Source: Palsa-461 sp963768185 (lineage in GTDB: Bacteria; Actinomycetota; Acidimicrobiia; Acidimicrobiales; RAAP-2). From it: DNA of 64,000 bases. Position 1 is the first letter of the stretch, and each line of letters starts with the position of its first letter. Where the stretch lies: positions 744,001 through 808,000 of the forward strand of contig CAVYGS010000005.1 in NCBI GenBank assembly GCA_963768185.1, read 5' to 3'. The translations under genes were made by a program, and so were the position numbers. The notes under the pieces were generated by a model. It had not been told where the DNA came from, searched no databases, and worked only from the letters and a program-made list of their open reading frames with translations. This document shows positions 56,488 through 64,000 of this stretch, one piece after another.

Positions 56488-57825
56488 TCAGGCGTCGAGG
56501 CGAAGCAGGTCGCCCACGGTCTCGCCCCGCACGACGACTCGGGCCTCACCGCCCGAGACGAACACGACGGGGGGGCGGGGGACCTTGTTGTAGTTGGAGG
56601 CCATCGAGTAGCCGTAGGCGCCGGTGACCGGGGTCGCGAGCACGTCGCCCACGGCGAGGTCGGCGGGCACGTGGGCCGCCTCGACCAGGACGTCGCCGGT
56701 CTCGCAGTGTTTGCCCACGACGCGTACGGAGCGGGGCCGGTCCGCCCGCGTCGCACGCGGCAGGAACGCCTCGTAGCCGCTCCCGTAGAGGACGGGCCGC
56801 GGGTTGTCGCTCATCCCACCGTCGACCGCCACGTACGTCCTGATGCCGGGCAGTTCCTTGATCGTCCCCACCCGGTACAGCGTGATCGCGGCGCCCGCCA
56901 CGATCGCCCGTCCGGGCTCGGCCGACACCCGGGTCCCCTCGGGGAGGCCGACCTTGGCGAGCGCGCTGCGCGTCGCCTCGGCCCACTCGGTGATCGACGG
57001 CGCCTGCTCGCCGTGCACGTAAGCGACGCCCAGGCCACCACCGACGACGAGCTCGGGCAGCCCGAGCGGCGCGGCAAAGGCCCCGATGACCTCGGCCGCC
57101 TGCTCGAAGGATTCGACGTCGAACACCTGGCTGCCGATGTGCGCGTGCACTCCGATCAGCTCAACGCCGCCCATGAGCTCGAGGGCGGCGGCGGCTTTTG
57201 CGGCGGCGCCGGAGGCGACCGAGAACCCGAACTTCGTGTCCTCCTGACCGGTGCGGACGAAATCGTGGGTGTGCGCCTCGACACCCGGGGTGACCCTGAC
57301 GAGCACCCGGGGCCGGCCTGTTCTCGGGGCCAACTCGTCGGTGAGCTTGCCAAGGAGAGCGATCTCGTCGAGCGAGTCCACGACGATCCGACCCACGCCC
57401 ACCTCGAGCGCCCGGGCAAGCTCGGTCTCGGACTTGTTGTTCCCGTGGAGGATGAGCCGCTCGGGCGGGACGCCAGCCGCCAGGGCGACCTCGAGCTCGC
57501 CACCGGTCGCGACGTCGAGGCACATGCCCTCCTCGTGCGCCAGACGGGCCATGGCCTTGCAGAGAAAGGCCTTGGTCGCGTACGCGACGCCGTCGCCAAA
57601 GGCTCCTACGGCTTCCCGGCAGCGCGCCCGGATGTGGGCCTCGTCGTAGACGAACACCGGCGTGCCGTGTCGCTCGGCCAGGTCCAACAGGTCGACCCCG
57701 CCAACGGAGAGCCGCCCCGACGCGTCGATCTCGGCGGTGTCGGGGAGAAGGGAGCTTGCGATCGGATCGCTGGGTGCCAAGCCGGTCCGCGATCCCCCGT
57801 CGGCCTTTGGACGCCGAAGGATCAT
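56488..57825 (-). CDS. lysA: Diaminopimelate decarboxylase
   Basis: 445 residues from ATG 57825. PLP lysine in VAYATKAFLCKAMARL, HAHIGSQVF, GGGLGVAYVHGEQAPS, AEPGRAIVAGAAITLYRVG and GKHCETGDVL are group IV decarboxylase motifs. It makes lysine from meso-diaminopimelate. The hom start is 70 bp downstream, and the order lysA-hom-thrC is conserved. The next gene expected upstream, argS, is about 6 kb away because of inserted DNA. Confidence 0.95.
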   Translation of the reverse strand: MILRRPKADGGSRTGLAPSDPIASSLLPDTAEIDASGRLSVGGVDLLDLAERHGTPVFVYDEAHIRARCREAVGAFGDGVAYATKAFLCKAMARLAHEEGMCLDVATGGELEVALAAGVPPERLILHGNNKSETELARALEVGVGRIVVDSLDEIALLGKLTDELAPRTGRPRVLVRVTPGVEAHTHDFVRTGQEDTKFGFSVASGAAAKAAAALELMGGVELIGVHAHIGSQVFDVESFEQAAEVIGAFAAPLGLPELVVGGGLGVAYVHGEQAPSITEWAEATRSALAKVGLPEGTRVSAEPGRAIVAGAAITLYRVGTIKELPGIRTYVAVDGGMSDNPRPVLYGSGYEAFLPRATRADRPRSVRVVGKHCETGDVLVEAAHVPADLAVGDVLATPVTGAYGYSMASNYNKVPRPPVVFVSGGEARVVVRGETVGDLLRLDA

Positions 57826-57854
57826 GGGGGAACACGATACGGTGATCTGGCTCA

Positions 57855-57926
57855 GCCCCAGTAGCTCAGCGGATAGAGCACCGGCCTCCGGAGCCGGGTG
57901 CGCAGGTTCAAGTCCTGCCTGGGGCG
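57855..57926 (+). tRNA. tRNA-Arg (anticodon CCG)
   Basis: Acceptor GCCCCAG pairs with CTGGGGC, D-arm GCTC/GAGC, anticodon arm CCGGC-CTCCGGA-GCCGG with CCG at 34-36 (reads CGG), T-arm GCAGG-TTCAAGT-CCTGC and discriminator G. CCA is not encoded. Its 3' half is imperfectly repeated at 59570-59617 in the same orientation. Confidence 0.95.
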
Positions 57927-58034
57927 CACTGCCTCGGGACACCTAGGAAGCCGGGAGAGGCCGGGCGATCGGGGGCAGGACAGCGGCCGAGAGGAAGAGG
58001 GATCGCGAACCGACGGCGACTGTCGCTGTTCTCT

Positions 58035-59435
58035 TCAGATCGATGTGATTAGCGGACCCTCGTACGTCGGGTAAGCGCCAACGGTGACCTGCGTTGTGTG
58101 TGCGGCTTCCGAGCCATCCACGTAACTGACTTGGACCGTCGTACCAGGAGGCGTCAGGTACATCGCATCTTGGAGATCCTGTAATGAGTTGATCTGCGTC
58201 GAGCCGAACGAGGTGATGACCTCGCCCTCGGCAAGCCCGGCCGTTTGGGCCGCAGACCCCGACTCGACACCGACGATCAGCGCACCGGATATGGCAGGCA
58301 ACCCGTATTGGGAGCTGAGTTGGGGAGTCAATGTCGCGAGTTGCAACCCGATATCACCGGGGACGGGAGCACTAGACGTAATGAAGGCAGGAGACGCTGT
58401 TGAAGACAGGGTGATGTTGACAACCTGTTGTGAGCCACCACGTTCGATCGTCAGTACGATCTTGGCTCCCGGCAAGGCCTTTGCGACTTCGTCGATGACA
58501 GGTGGACCGAGATCACTGGTGGAGGGCACACTCGCCCCAGCCACACTTATGAGTTGGTCGCCGGGCTGAAGAATGCCCGCGGCCGGACCACCCGGCACCA
58601 CGCTGAGAACGACGGGATTGGATGGAGGCCCGCCGTCTGTTGACGACGGAATGGCGGCGTAGACGCCGAGCCACGACTGAGTGCTTGCCGTAACGACGTA
58701 GGTCCGACTCACGTAGCCTCCGCGGAGTCTCTGGACCCGGAATCCAATCGTGTCGACGTACGTCCGTATGGCACAGCACTCCGGGTCATCGTCGGTCACC
58801 CACGCCATGGGGATCCTCAGCTCTTGGTGCGGAACGCGTCCGATGACGCGAGGTCTTCCTTGACCAGGAGGGAAGTCCTGAAAGTAGCTCAAGCTGGCTG
58901 TCTGACCGTTGTAGTGGATGATCCCGACTTCGACGAAGCCGTTCGCCCCGAAGGTGTAATCGAATGAGAATTCGAGATCACGCTCGCCATCCGCAGAACG
59001 CATTAGGGAGTACGAGAGATCATCGATGCTCGCTTCGCTCGGGAACACTGCCCCTTGAGCAAGCGAAATGTCGCTCCCATTGGGGCTTGGGAACTTGGCT
59101 CCGTCGAAGACCGTGGTCCACCGCTTGACGAAGCGATCCCAGGAGAGAATCAGCAAGTCGCTGGAACTCGACCCCGGAAGGCTCGGCTGGGGCGTCACAT
59201 AGGTCACAACGTCTTGGGGCGCACCCGAATTGGTCAACTGAAGTGCCCGCTCACTTGTCACCTGAGCATTGGGCGGCACATACCGGGCGAGGTTGGGGCG
59301 CGGCGGGGACGCTGCCGCAAAGGAAGTGCTGCCAGTGACGACGCAAAGCAAGAGGCCGAAGAGAGCCCCCGCAATGCCGATTCGGCCCAGGGCGACATCC
59401 CCCAGTCGATGCTTCACGGTCGGACATCTTCCCAT
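58035..59435 (-). CDS. Secreted two-PDZ-domain protein without a protease domain
   Basis: 466 residues from ATG 59435. A signal peptide or anchor (RIGIAGALFGLLLCVVTGST) is followed by about 240 residues of unknown fold containing CCAIRTYVDTIGFRVQRLRG. Two PDZ-like domains follow: PVVLSVVPGGPAAGILQPGD with ISVAG, and ALIVGVESGSAAQTAGLAEG with EVITSFGSTQINSLQDLQDA. No HtrA-type catalytic His-Asp-Ser or other protease motif is present. It lies between the tRNA-Arg and its partial copy and has a less GC-biased codon use than the neighbours, suggesting recent acquisition. Role unknown, extracytoplasmic binding or scaffolding likely. Confidence 0.75.
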   Translation of the reverse strand: MGRCPTVKHRLGDVALGRIGIAGALFGLLLCVVTGSTSFAAASPPRPNLARYVPPNAQVTSERALQLTNSGAPQDVVTYVTPQPSLPGSSSSDLLILSWDRFVKRWTTVFDGAKFPSPNGSDISLAQGAVFPSEASIDDLSYSLMRSADGERDLEFSFDYTFGANGFVEVGIIHYNGQTASLSYFQDFPPGQGRPRVIGRVPHQELRIPMAWVTDDDPECCAIRTYVDTIGFRVQRLRGGYVSRTYVVTASTQSWLGVYAAIPSSTDGGPPSNPVVLSVVPGGPAAGILQPGDQLISVAGASVPSTSDLGPPVIDEVAKALPGAKIVLTIERGGSQQVVNITLSSTASPAFITSSAPVPGDIGLQLATLTPQLSSQYGLPAISGALIVGVESGSAAQTAGLAEGEVITSFGSTQINSLQDLQDAMYLTPPGTTVQVSYVDGSEAAHTTQVTVGAYPTYEGPLITSI

Positions 59436-59569
59436 TTCGTCTTGGAGAATCCACCCGTCGACCACGAGGTACATCCGTTCCACAAGACGGTCCTGGGCAA
59501 CCTGTCCCTGTAGGTGCTGCAGCGACCATCGCGAGTCCGTCGCGGGGAGCACCTTCTGGACACGTCATA

Positions 59570-59617
59570 TCGACGTCCCGAGCCGGGTGGGCAGGTTTGA
59601 GTTCTGTCTCGAGGGGC
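59570..59617 (+). repeat. Degenerate copy of the tRNA-Arg 3' half (possible attachment-site remnant)
   Basis: From 59580 the sequence gagccgggtgggcaggtt continues with tgagttctgtct and gaggggc. It matches the tRNA-Arg segment 57891-57925 with about six differences and one small gap, in direct orientation. The anticodon-stem side also resembles the tRNA weakly. Such duplications arise when elements integrate into a tRNA 3' end. The DNA between (about 1.65 kb) holds only the PDZ gene; no integrase is seen. Confidence 0.6.
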
Positions 59618-59627
59618 CGAGCGGTAC

Positions 59628-60209
59628 TCAGCCCTCGAGAAGGTGCAATGCGAGTCTCCTGCCGCGACCCTGACCCATCGCCAGCGCGACCCAGAGCTGG
59701 AACAGTGCGTCGATCAACTCCTCGCGGTCGGCACCCACATAGATGGGCCGGAGCCCTACTCCCTCGATGACGGCCTCGACGGTCGCACGGTCGTCCTCGG
59801 GAGCCGAGAAGAACATGTCAGCCCTCGTCCCGTCGAACACCGGATCAGCCAAGTTCTCGTCGCCGAGCGTGTTGAAGCCGCGGGCGTAGCGAATGGTGGT
59901 GGGGAGCACTGCTCGGCTGTTAGAGGTCGCGGCACCCATCTTGTTCGTGGCGTCGATCACCAACTTGCCGTCGAGCGCCCCAGCGTGATCGGCCGCAACG
60001 TCGGCCACCGCCGAGGACGGCACCGCCAGGATCACGACCTCGGCTCGTCCGATCGCGTCAGCGACCGAGGCGACCGCTGCGCCCGAGTCGCCTGCGACAT
60101 GGTCCTCAACGGGTTGGCGCGACCCGAACGTGACGGCATGGCCGGTGCGTACGAGTGCCCGTCCCAATGTGCCGCCGATGAACCCCGTGCCGATGACCGC
60201 GATTTCCAT
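59628..60209 (-). CDS. NADPH:F420 oxidoreductase-like dinucleotide-binding protein
   Basis: 193 residues from ATG 60209. The N-terminal Rossmann motif is IAVIGTGFIGGTLGRALVRT, followed by VTFGSRQPVED, VVILAVPSSAVADV and VIDATNKMGA. This resembles the Fno/NADP-oxidoreductase coenzyme-F420 domain (PF03807) group, which also includes proline biosynthetic relatives. At 193 residues it is compatible with the small F420-reductase-like family, but an NAD(P)-binding sugar- or metal-related role cannot be excluded. Confidence 0.7.
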   Translation of the reverse strand: MEIAVIGTGFIGGTLGRALVRTGHAVTFGSRQPVEDHVAGDSGAAVASVADAIGRAEVVILAVPSSAVADVAADHAGALDGKLVIDATNKMGAATSNSRAVLPTTIRYARGFNTLGDENLADPVFDGTRADMFFSAPEDDRATVEAVIEGVGLRPIYVGADREELIDALFQLWVALAMGQGRGRRLALHLLEG

Positions 60210-60264
60210 GTCCCGAACCTCCCGCCAGGGTTCTACCTGCGCTGTAAGACGGGTCGGACGCGGC

Positions 60265-60660
60265 TCAGGCTTGGAGCGGCATGGCGAACCACCACTGATG
60301 CCCGGCCAGGTCCAGTACGCCGTAGTGGCGCACGCCGTAGGCCATGTCCTCGGGCGGGCCCTGCACGTTCGCCCCGGCCGCCACCGCACGTGCGTAGTGC
60401 GCGTCGACGTCGTCCACGTGGACGTACAGGCCAACGGTGATCCGGTCGACCGGGGCGCTGAAATGCTCGGGCGTGCCCATCATGAGCACCGCGTCGCCAA
60501 AGCTCATCTCGCAGTGACGGATGGCCCCTGTGGCGTCGACGGCCCGCATGCGCTCGGTGAAACCGAAGGCGTTCCCGAGCCACTCGAGCGCCGCCCCGCA
60601 GTCCTCGTAGTAGAGGTACGGGCAAATCGTCGGATACTGACGCCCCTCGTACTCGACCAT
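60265..60660 (-). CDS. VOC-superfamily (glyoxalase/bleomycin-resistance-like) protein
   Basis: 131 residues from ATG 60660. TICPYLYYEDCGAALEWLGN, then AFGFTERMR, VLMMGTPEH, VGLYVHVDDVDAHYARAVAA and YGVLDLAGHQWWFA give the paired beta-alpha-beta-beta-beta modules of the PhnB-like VOC fold. It may be a metal-dependent enzyme or a binding protein. It is not obviously linked to its neighbours. Confidence 0.85.
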   Translation of the reverse strand: MVEYEGRQYPTICPYLYYEDCGAALEWLGNAFGFTERMRAVDATGAIRHCEMSFGDAVLMMGTPEHFSAPVDRITVGLYVHVDDVDAHYARAVAAGANVQGPPEDMAYGVRHYGVLDLAGHQWWFAMPLQA

Positions 60661-60796
60661 CGGACCTCCCGGGTCTTGCGGGCCGGCCCCGCCGTTCACC
60701 GCCGACGCCGATGGTAGCGAGCACCCCGACGGCCCGAGGAGCCGGCACCAGCTGGGAAAAGATACATTCGGCACCGAACACGAACCGGGGGGAGCC

Positions 60797-61612
60797 ATGG
60801 CCGACGACAGGGTGGAGGTCCGCGAGGACGTCGTCTACGGGACCGGGAACGGGCGCGACCTGCGTTGCGACCTCTACCTGCCCCCCGGCGACGAGTCACG
60901 GCGCGGCGCCGTCCTCCTTGTGCACGGCGGGGGGTGGCGGCACGGCGACAAGAACCAGCTCCGCGGCTACGGCCTGCGGCTCGGCCGCTCGGGGTACCTC
61001 TGCGTCGCCACCGAGTACCGACTGGTCGGCGAGTCCCCTTGGCCGGCCCAGGTCCACGACGTGAAGGCGGTGCTGCGCTGGATGCGGGCCAACGCCGATG
61101 AGCTGGGGATCGACTCTCACCGGATCGCGCTCCAGGGGGCCTCGGCCGGTGCCCACATCGTCCTCTTCGCCGCTGCGACGCCAAACGTCGCCGAGTTCGA
61201 GGGGGACGGAGGGAACCCCGGCGTCGACACCACGATTGACGCGGTCATCGCGGCCTACCCGCCAACCCTGTTCCACTACGGCGAGCGACTGCACGGCGCA
61301 GTCCCCATCGAGGCGCTCTCGGATGACCCGACGGCCCAGCTCGCCCAGGCTGCGAGCCCGCTCCACCTGGTGGGGCCCTCGTTCCCGCCGACCATGCTGG
61401 TGCACGGGTCGGAGGACAAGGTCGTCCCCGTATCGGCCAGCTTCGTCATGTACGAGGCGCTCGTGCGCCACAACGTCCCGACTGATCTCCACGTCTTCGC
61501 CGGCGCCGTGCACGGGTTCGACGCAGAGTTGACCTTTGGTCGGCGCACCGCCGAGCTGGTGCTCCTCTTCCTGGAGCGTTACCTCAAGACAAAGGCCGCC
61601 GCCACCGCCTGA
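60797..61612 (+). CDS. Alpha/beta hydrolase (BD-FAE/HSL-type esterase-like)
   Basis: 271 residues. The oxyanion motif is LLVHGGGWRHGDKNQLRGYG, the nucleophile elbow GASAGAHIVLFAA (Ser), and the remaining triad lies in LVHGSEDKVVPVSASF (Asp) and VHGFD (His). The arrangement is that of the BD-FAE/alpha-beta hydrolase 3 families acting on esters or carbamates. No signal peptide, so cytoplasmic. Substrate unknown. Confidence 0.88.
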   Translation: MADDRVEVREDVVYGTGNGRDLRCDLYLPPGDESRRGAVLLVHGGGWRHGDKNQLRGYGLRLGRSGYLCVATEYRLVGESPWPAQVHDVKAVLRWMRANADELGIDSHRIALQGASAGAHIVLFAAATPNVAEFEGDGGNPGVDTTIDAVIAAYPPTLFHYGERLHGAVPIEALSDDPTAQLAQAASPLHLVGPSFPPTMLVHGSEDKVVPVSASFVMYEALVRHNVPTDLHVFAGAVHGFDAELTFGRRTAELVLLFLERYLKTKAAATA

Positions 61613-61695
61613 CCACCTGGTCCCCCTGGGGACCGAACTCGGGCAATCCATCGGGGCGCGGTCGCCGTACTCCCCTTCGACCCACTGCGAAGGAG

Positions 61696-62449
61696 ATGCC
61701 AATGCCCCGCTTCCCCCGCATTGTGCCGACCAGTTTGCGCAGGCTTGCGTGTGCGACCGCGCTCACACTGGCCGTCGGCACCTCAGCGGTCTCGGTCGGC
61801 GATGCCGGTGCCGCGACCAAGCACCACACCGCCGTCTTGGTCTCCACCAAGCAGAGCACCACGCTCGGCACGTACCTGGTGACCACCAGCGGATTCACCC
61901 TGTACACCTTCAAGCTCGACACCGCGACCATCGAGCGCGTGCACCGGCGTTTGCGCCACCGCGTGGCCCCCGCTGCTCGTGCCCAAGGGCGTCAAGCTCT
62001 CCAGCCTCGTGCGCGGGATCAAGTCCTCGAAGCTGGGCAAGGTGAGCCGGGGCCACGGGAAGTTCCAACTCACCTACCTGGGCAAGCCCCTCTATCGCTT
62101 CTCTGGGGACAAGTCGGCGGGCCAGACCGGTGGCGAAGGATTCGAGAACGACTGGTTCGTCGCGACGCTGACCCCGAAGGCGGCGCCCACCGCGACACCC
62201 GTGACCGCCACGGTGCCGCCGACCACTGCGGCGGTGTCGCACGCCTCGTCGAGCTCGCACAGCTCGTCGTCCCCACCGAGCTCTCCTGCGCCGACCACGC
62301 CGCCCGCGACCACGCCGCCGGCGACCACGCCGCCCGCGACCACGCCGCCCGCGACCACGCCGCCGACACCAGACCCGACCCCGGCACCCACGCCTGCGCC
62401 AACCCCCGCCCCGACCCCGATGCCGCCGACCGGCGGGTACGGCTACTAA
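61696..62449 (+). pseudogene. Secreted repeat-domain protein with Thr/Pro-rich tail, frameshifted
   Basis: ATG 61702 or the start at 61696 opens a signal peptide (RRLACATALTLAVGTSAVSV). The first half of the secreted-repeat domain (PF03640-like) reads TTLGTYLVTTSGFTLYTFKL. Near 61930-61940 the frame changes; in the next frame the domain continues as SACTGVCATAWPPLLVPKGV and FQLTYLGKPLYRFSGDKSAG, ending with a (TTPPA)n and (PTPA)n tail at the TAA 62447-62449. The break equals one extra base. The stop codon is also the target duplication of the ISAzo13-type element. Possibly an intact surface protein with a sequence error. Confidence 0.65.
62290..62368 (+). repeat. 15-bp tandem repeats encoding TTPPA units
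   Basis: About five copies of a cgaccacgccgccSg-type 15-mer encode the ATTPP repeats of the surface protein. Neutral third-position differences among units show they are not brand-new. It is coding, not CRISPR, because there are no spacers. Confidence 0.7.
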
Positions 62450-63717
62450 GGGTCCACGGAAGTATAACTCGCGCGATATAGCCTCCGGGAGTGGAGGTGG
62501 CCGAGGCCCAGCTGGCTGAGTTCTTCTCGGTCGTGATGCCCCTGCTCGATGAGCGCCAGCGACGTGTGGTCGCGGGAGCGGCAGCGAAGCTGCTCGGTCG
62601 GGGTGGAACGACTGCGGTGGCTCGTCTGGCATCGATGAGCCGCAACACGGTGATCACGGGAACCCAAGAGATCGACTCGGGGATGGCCACACCCAACGAG
62701 CGTGTGCGTCGAGAGGGTGGCGGCCGCAAGCGCTTGATCGACAAGGACCCGAACCTGCTCTTGGAACTCGACGACCTCGTCTCCCCCGAAGCCCGCGGCG
62801 ATCCGATGTCCCCCCTGCGTTGGACGGCCAAGTCCACCTATCGACTCGCTGACGCACTTGGTGCCAAGGGCTTCGAGATCAGCCCCAAAACCGTGGGGGA
62901 CCTGCTCGCAGAGATGGGCTATAGCCTCCAAGGCACCTCCAAGCAGAAGGAGGGCGCCCAGCACGTGGACCGCGACGCCCAGTTCGCCTACATCAACGAC
63001 ACGGCGGGACGGTTCTGCTCCGAAGGCCAGCCGGTCATCAGCGTCGACGCCAAGAAGAAGGAGCTGGTCGGCGAGTACTCCAACGCTGGTCAGGAGTACC
63101 AGCCGGCCAAGAAGCCCACTCGCACCCAGGTCCACGACTTCATCGACCCCGAGATGGGAAAGGCCATCCCCTACGGCGTCTACGACTTGGGTGCCGACGA
63201 AGGCTGGGTCTCGGTCGGCAACGATGCCGACACGGCCGGCTTCGCCGTGGCCAGCATCGGCCGGTGGTGGGCTCAGATGGGCAGGCACCGTTACCCCGAC
63301 GCCACCAAGCTGCTCGTCTGTGCCGACGCCGGGGGTTCGAACGGCTATCGCCTTCGGGCCTGGAAGGTCGAACTGGCCAAGCTGGCGGCTGACACCGGGC
63401 TTGAGATCACCGTTTGCCACTTCCCGCCGGGGACCTCCAAGTGGAACAAGATCGAGCACCGCATGTTCAGCTTCATCACCATGAACTGGAGAGGGCGCCC
63501 CCTCACCTCTTATCGCGTCGTCGTCCAGCTCATCGCCAACACCACGACCAAGAAGGGTCTCAAGATCAACGCCGAGCTCGACGAGGGCTACTACCCGACC
63601 GGAGTCAAGATCACCAACAAGGAGTTGGCCGCCGTCCCTCTCACCCGCCATGAGTTCCACGGTGACTGGAACTACACCGTGCATTCCCAACCGCTCAACT
63701 AATTTCCGCGCGGGCCC
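62450..63717 (+). mobile_element. ISAzo13-type insertion sequence
   Basis: The element runs from ggg(62450) to ccc(63717), about 1268 bp. The ends are imperfect inverted repeats (left GGGTCCACGGAA, right complement GGGCCCGCGCGGAA). The 3-bp direct repeat TAA flanks it at 62447-62449 and 63718-63720. The size and 3-bp duplication fit the family as I know it. It is inserted exactly after the stop of the secreted-repeat gene. Confidence 0.7.
62491..63702 (+). CDS. ISAzo13-family transposase
   Basis: 403 residues. Typical blocks are RLASMSRNTVITGTQEIDSG, RREGGGRKRLIDKDPNLLLE, LGAKGFEISPKTVGDLLAEM, VISVDAKKKELVGEYSNAGQ, LLVCADAGGSNGYRLRAWKV and FPPGTSKWNKIEHRMFSFIT. The D-D-E catalytic residues lie in VDAKKKE, CADAGGSN and NKIEHR. 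The reading frame is complete, so the element may be active. Confidence 0.95.
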   Translation: MEVAEAQLAEFFSVVMPLLDERQRRVVAGAAAKLLGRGGTTAVARLASMSRNTVITGTQEIDSGMATPNERVRREGGGRKRLIDKDPNLLLELDDLVSPEARGDPMSPLRWTAKSTYRLADALGAKGFEISPKTVGDLLAEMGYSLQGTSKQKEGAQHVDRDAQFAYINDTAGRFCSEGQPVISVDAKKKELVGEYSNAGQEYQPAKKPTRTQVHDFIDPEMGKAIPYGVYDLGADEGWVSVGNDADTAGFAVASIGRWWAQMGRHRYPDATKLLVCADAGGSNGYRLRAWKVELAKLAADTGLEITVCHFPPGTSKWNKIEHRMFSFITMNWRGRPLTSYRVVVQLIANTTTKKGLKINAELDEGYYPTGVKITNKELAAVPLTRHEFHGDWNYTVHSQPLN

Positions 63718-63772
63718 TAACCGCACCTCCCGGGCGGGTCCTGTTGCCGGTCGACGTTGCGGGGGCCGGCAG

Positions 63773-63787
63773 CGGGGCCCAGCCCCG
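63773..63787 (-). terminator. Hairpin downstream of argS
   Basis: CGGGGC-TGG-GCCCCG (minus strand) lies 8 bp after the argS stop. The stem has 6 GC pairs and no U-run, as in many actinobacterial intrinsic-type terminators. Function inferred. Confidence 0.35.
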
Positions 63788-63795
63788 TGCCCCGC

Positions 63796-64000
63796 TCACA
63801 TCCGCTCGGGAGCCTCGATCCCGAGGAAGGCGAGCCCCTGGCGCAGCACCCGGGCCGAGGTGTCGCACAGCATGAGCCGGCTCTCGCGCACGGCCTCGTC
63901 GTCGACGAGCACGCGGCAGTTCTCGTAGAAGGTAGTGAACGCCGAGGCCACTTCGAAGAGATGACCGCAGAGCTTGTGGGGGCTGTAGGTCGCGAGCATC
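63796..64000 (-). CDS. argS: Arginyl-tRNA synthetase, C-terminal end (truncated by the window)
   Basis: The frame continues beyond the window; 68 residues are visible. HKLCGHLFEVASAFTTFYEN, RESRLMLCDTSARVLRQGLA and FLGIEAPERM are the DALR anticodon-binding domain terminus of ArgS (usual ending L.GI..PERM). ArgS precedes lysA in the conserved actinobacterial order, which supports the call. It charges tRNA-Arg. Confidence 0.92.
   Translation of the reverse strand, partial: MLATYSPHKLCGHLFEVASAFTTFYENCRVLVDDEAVRESRLMLCDTSARVLRQGLAFLGIEAPERM

Noticed and set aside
62290..62368. CRISPR-like array of short repeats
   Set aside because: The units are contiguous 15-mers without spacers and are in frame as TTPPA codons of a surface-protein tail.

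Overview
The window looks like a chromosomal segment of a high-GC actinobacterium. The evidence is the strongly GC-biased third positions, frequent GTG/TTG starts, and a long block whose order matches the core actinobacterial locus known from Mycobacterium: argS, lysA, hom, thrC, rho, rpmE, prfA, prmC, tsaC, wecA, atpI, atpBEFHAGDC, murA. Several proteins belong to families tied to the deazaflavin cofactor F420 (a Ddn-type protein and fragment, an FrhB-like protein, and an F420:NADP-reductase-like protein). An Acidimicrobiia-like lineage is my best guess, but it is inference.

Bases 1-11600 are accessory and partly decayed. They hold the end of a Ddn-like protein, an ABC-2 exporter pair, a SHOCT-domain protein, a truncated Ddn copy, a VapBC-type toxin-antitoxin pair, an IS481-type remnant abutting a broken GMC oxidoreductase, a LuxR/TPR regulator, a broken cupin, a methyltransferase, a DUF952 protein, tRNA-Ala(CGC) and a frameshifted membrane protein.

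Bases 11600-19630 form a sulfate-assimilation locus. On the minus strand run cysH (APS reductase), a siroheme sulfite/nitrite reductase, an FrhB-like F420 oxidoreductase with two 4Fe-4S motifs, a 98-residue unknown and an ABC ATPase. Divergently lie cysD, cysN and a siroheme-synthase dehydrogenase. The FrhB-like/reductase pair resembles a split form of the archaeal F420-dependent sulfite reductase Fsr and is the most interesting proposal here. The intergenic region carries a promoter candidate and an inverted repeat.

Bases 19630-28300 hold a DUF2269-like membrane protein, galT, a PPi-type phosphofructokinase, an IS110 element with a possible bridge-RNA leader, an NAD-dependent epimerase, and treS with maltokinase. 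Bases 28300-48200 hold meaB and murA (Cys-to-Asp active-site variant), glpX, the complete ATP synthase operon, wecA, glyA, a frameshifted thiolase-like gene, tsaC, prmC, prfA, rpmE and rho. Next come an acetoacetyl-CoA synthetase, a UgpB/A/E-like sugar or glycerol-phosphate importer without an ATPase, then thrC, hom and lysA. No thrB is present here.

Between lysA and argS lies variable DNA. A tRNA-Arg(CCG) has its 3' half imperfectly repeated 1.7 kb downstream, flanking a secreted PDZ protein, which suggests a small tRNA-targeted insertion. After it come an F420-reductase-like protein, a VOC protein, an esterase-like hydrolase, a frameshifted secreted-repeat protein, and an ISAzo13-type element that landed on that gene's stop codon (TAA duplication). 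The window ends inside argS.

A recurring feature is single-base indels, often in G/C runs, that break otherwise conserved genes (sulfite reductase twice, the GMC and cupin genes, the 10.7-11.6 kb membrane protein, wecA, perhaps the galT start). Some are probably assembly errors; others sit in real gene remnants.
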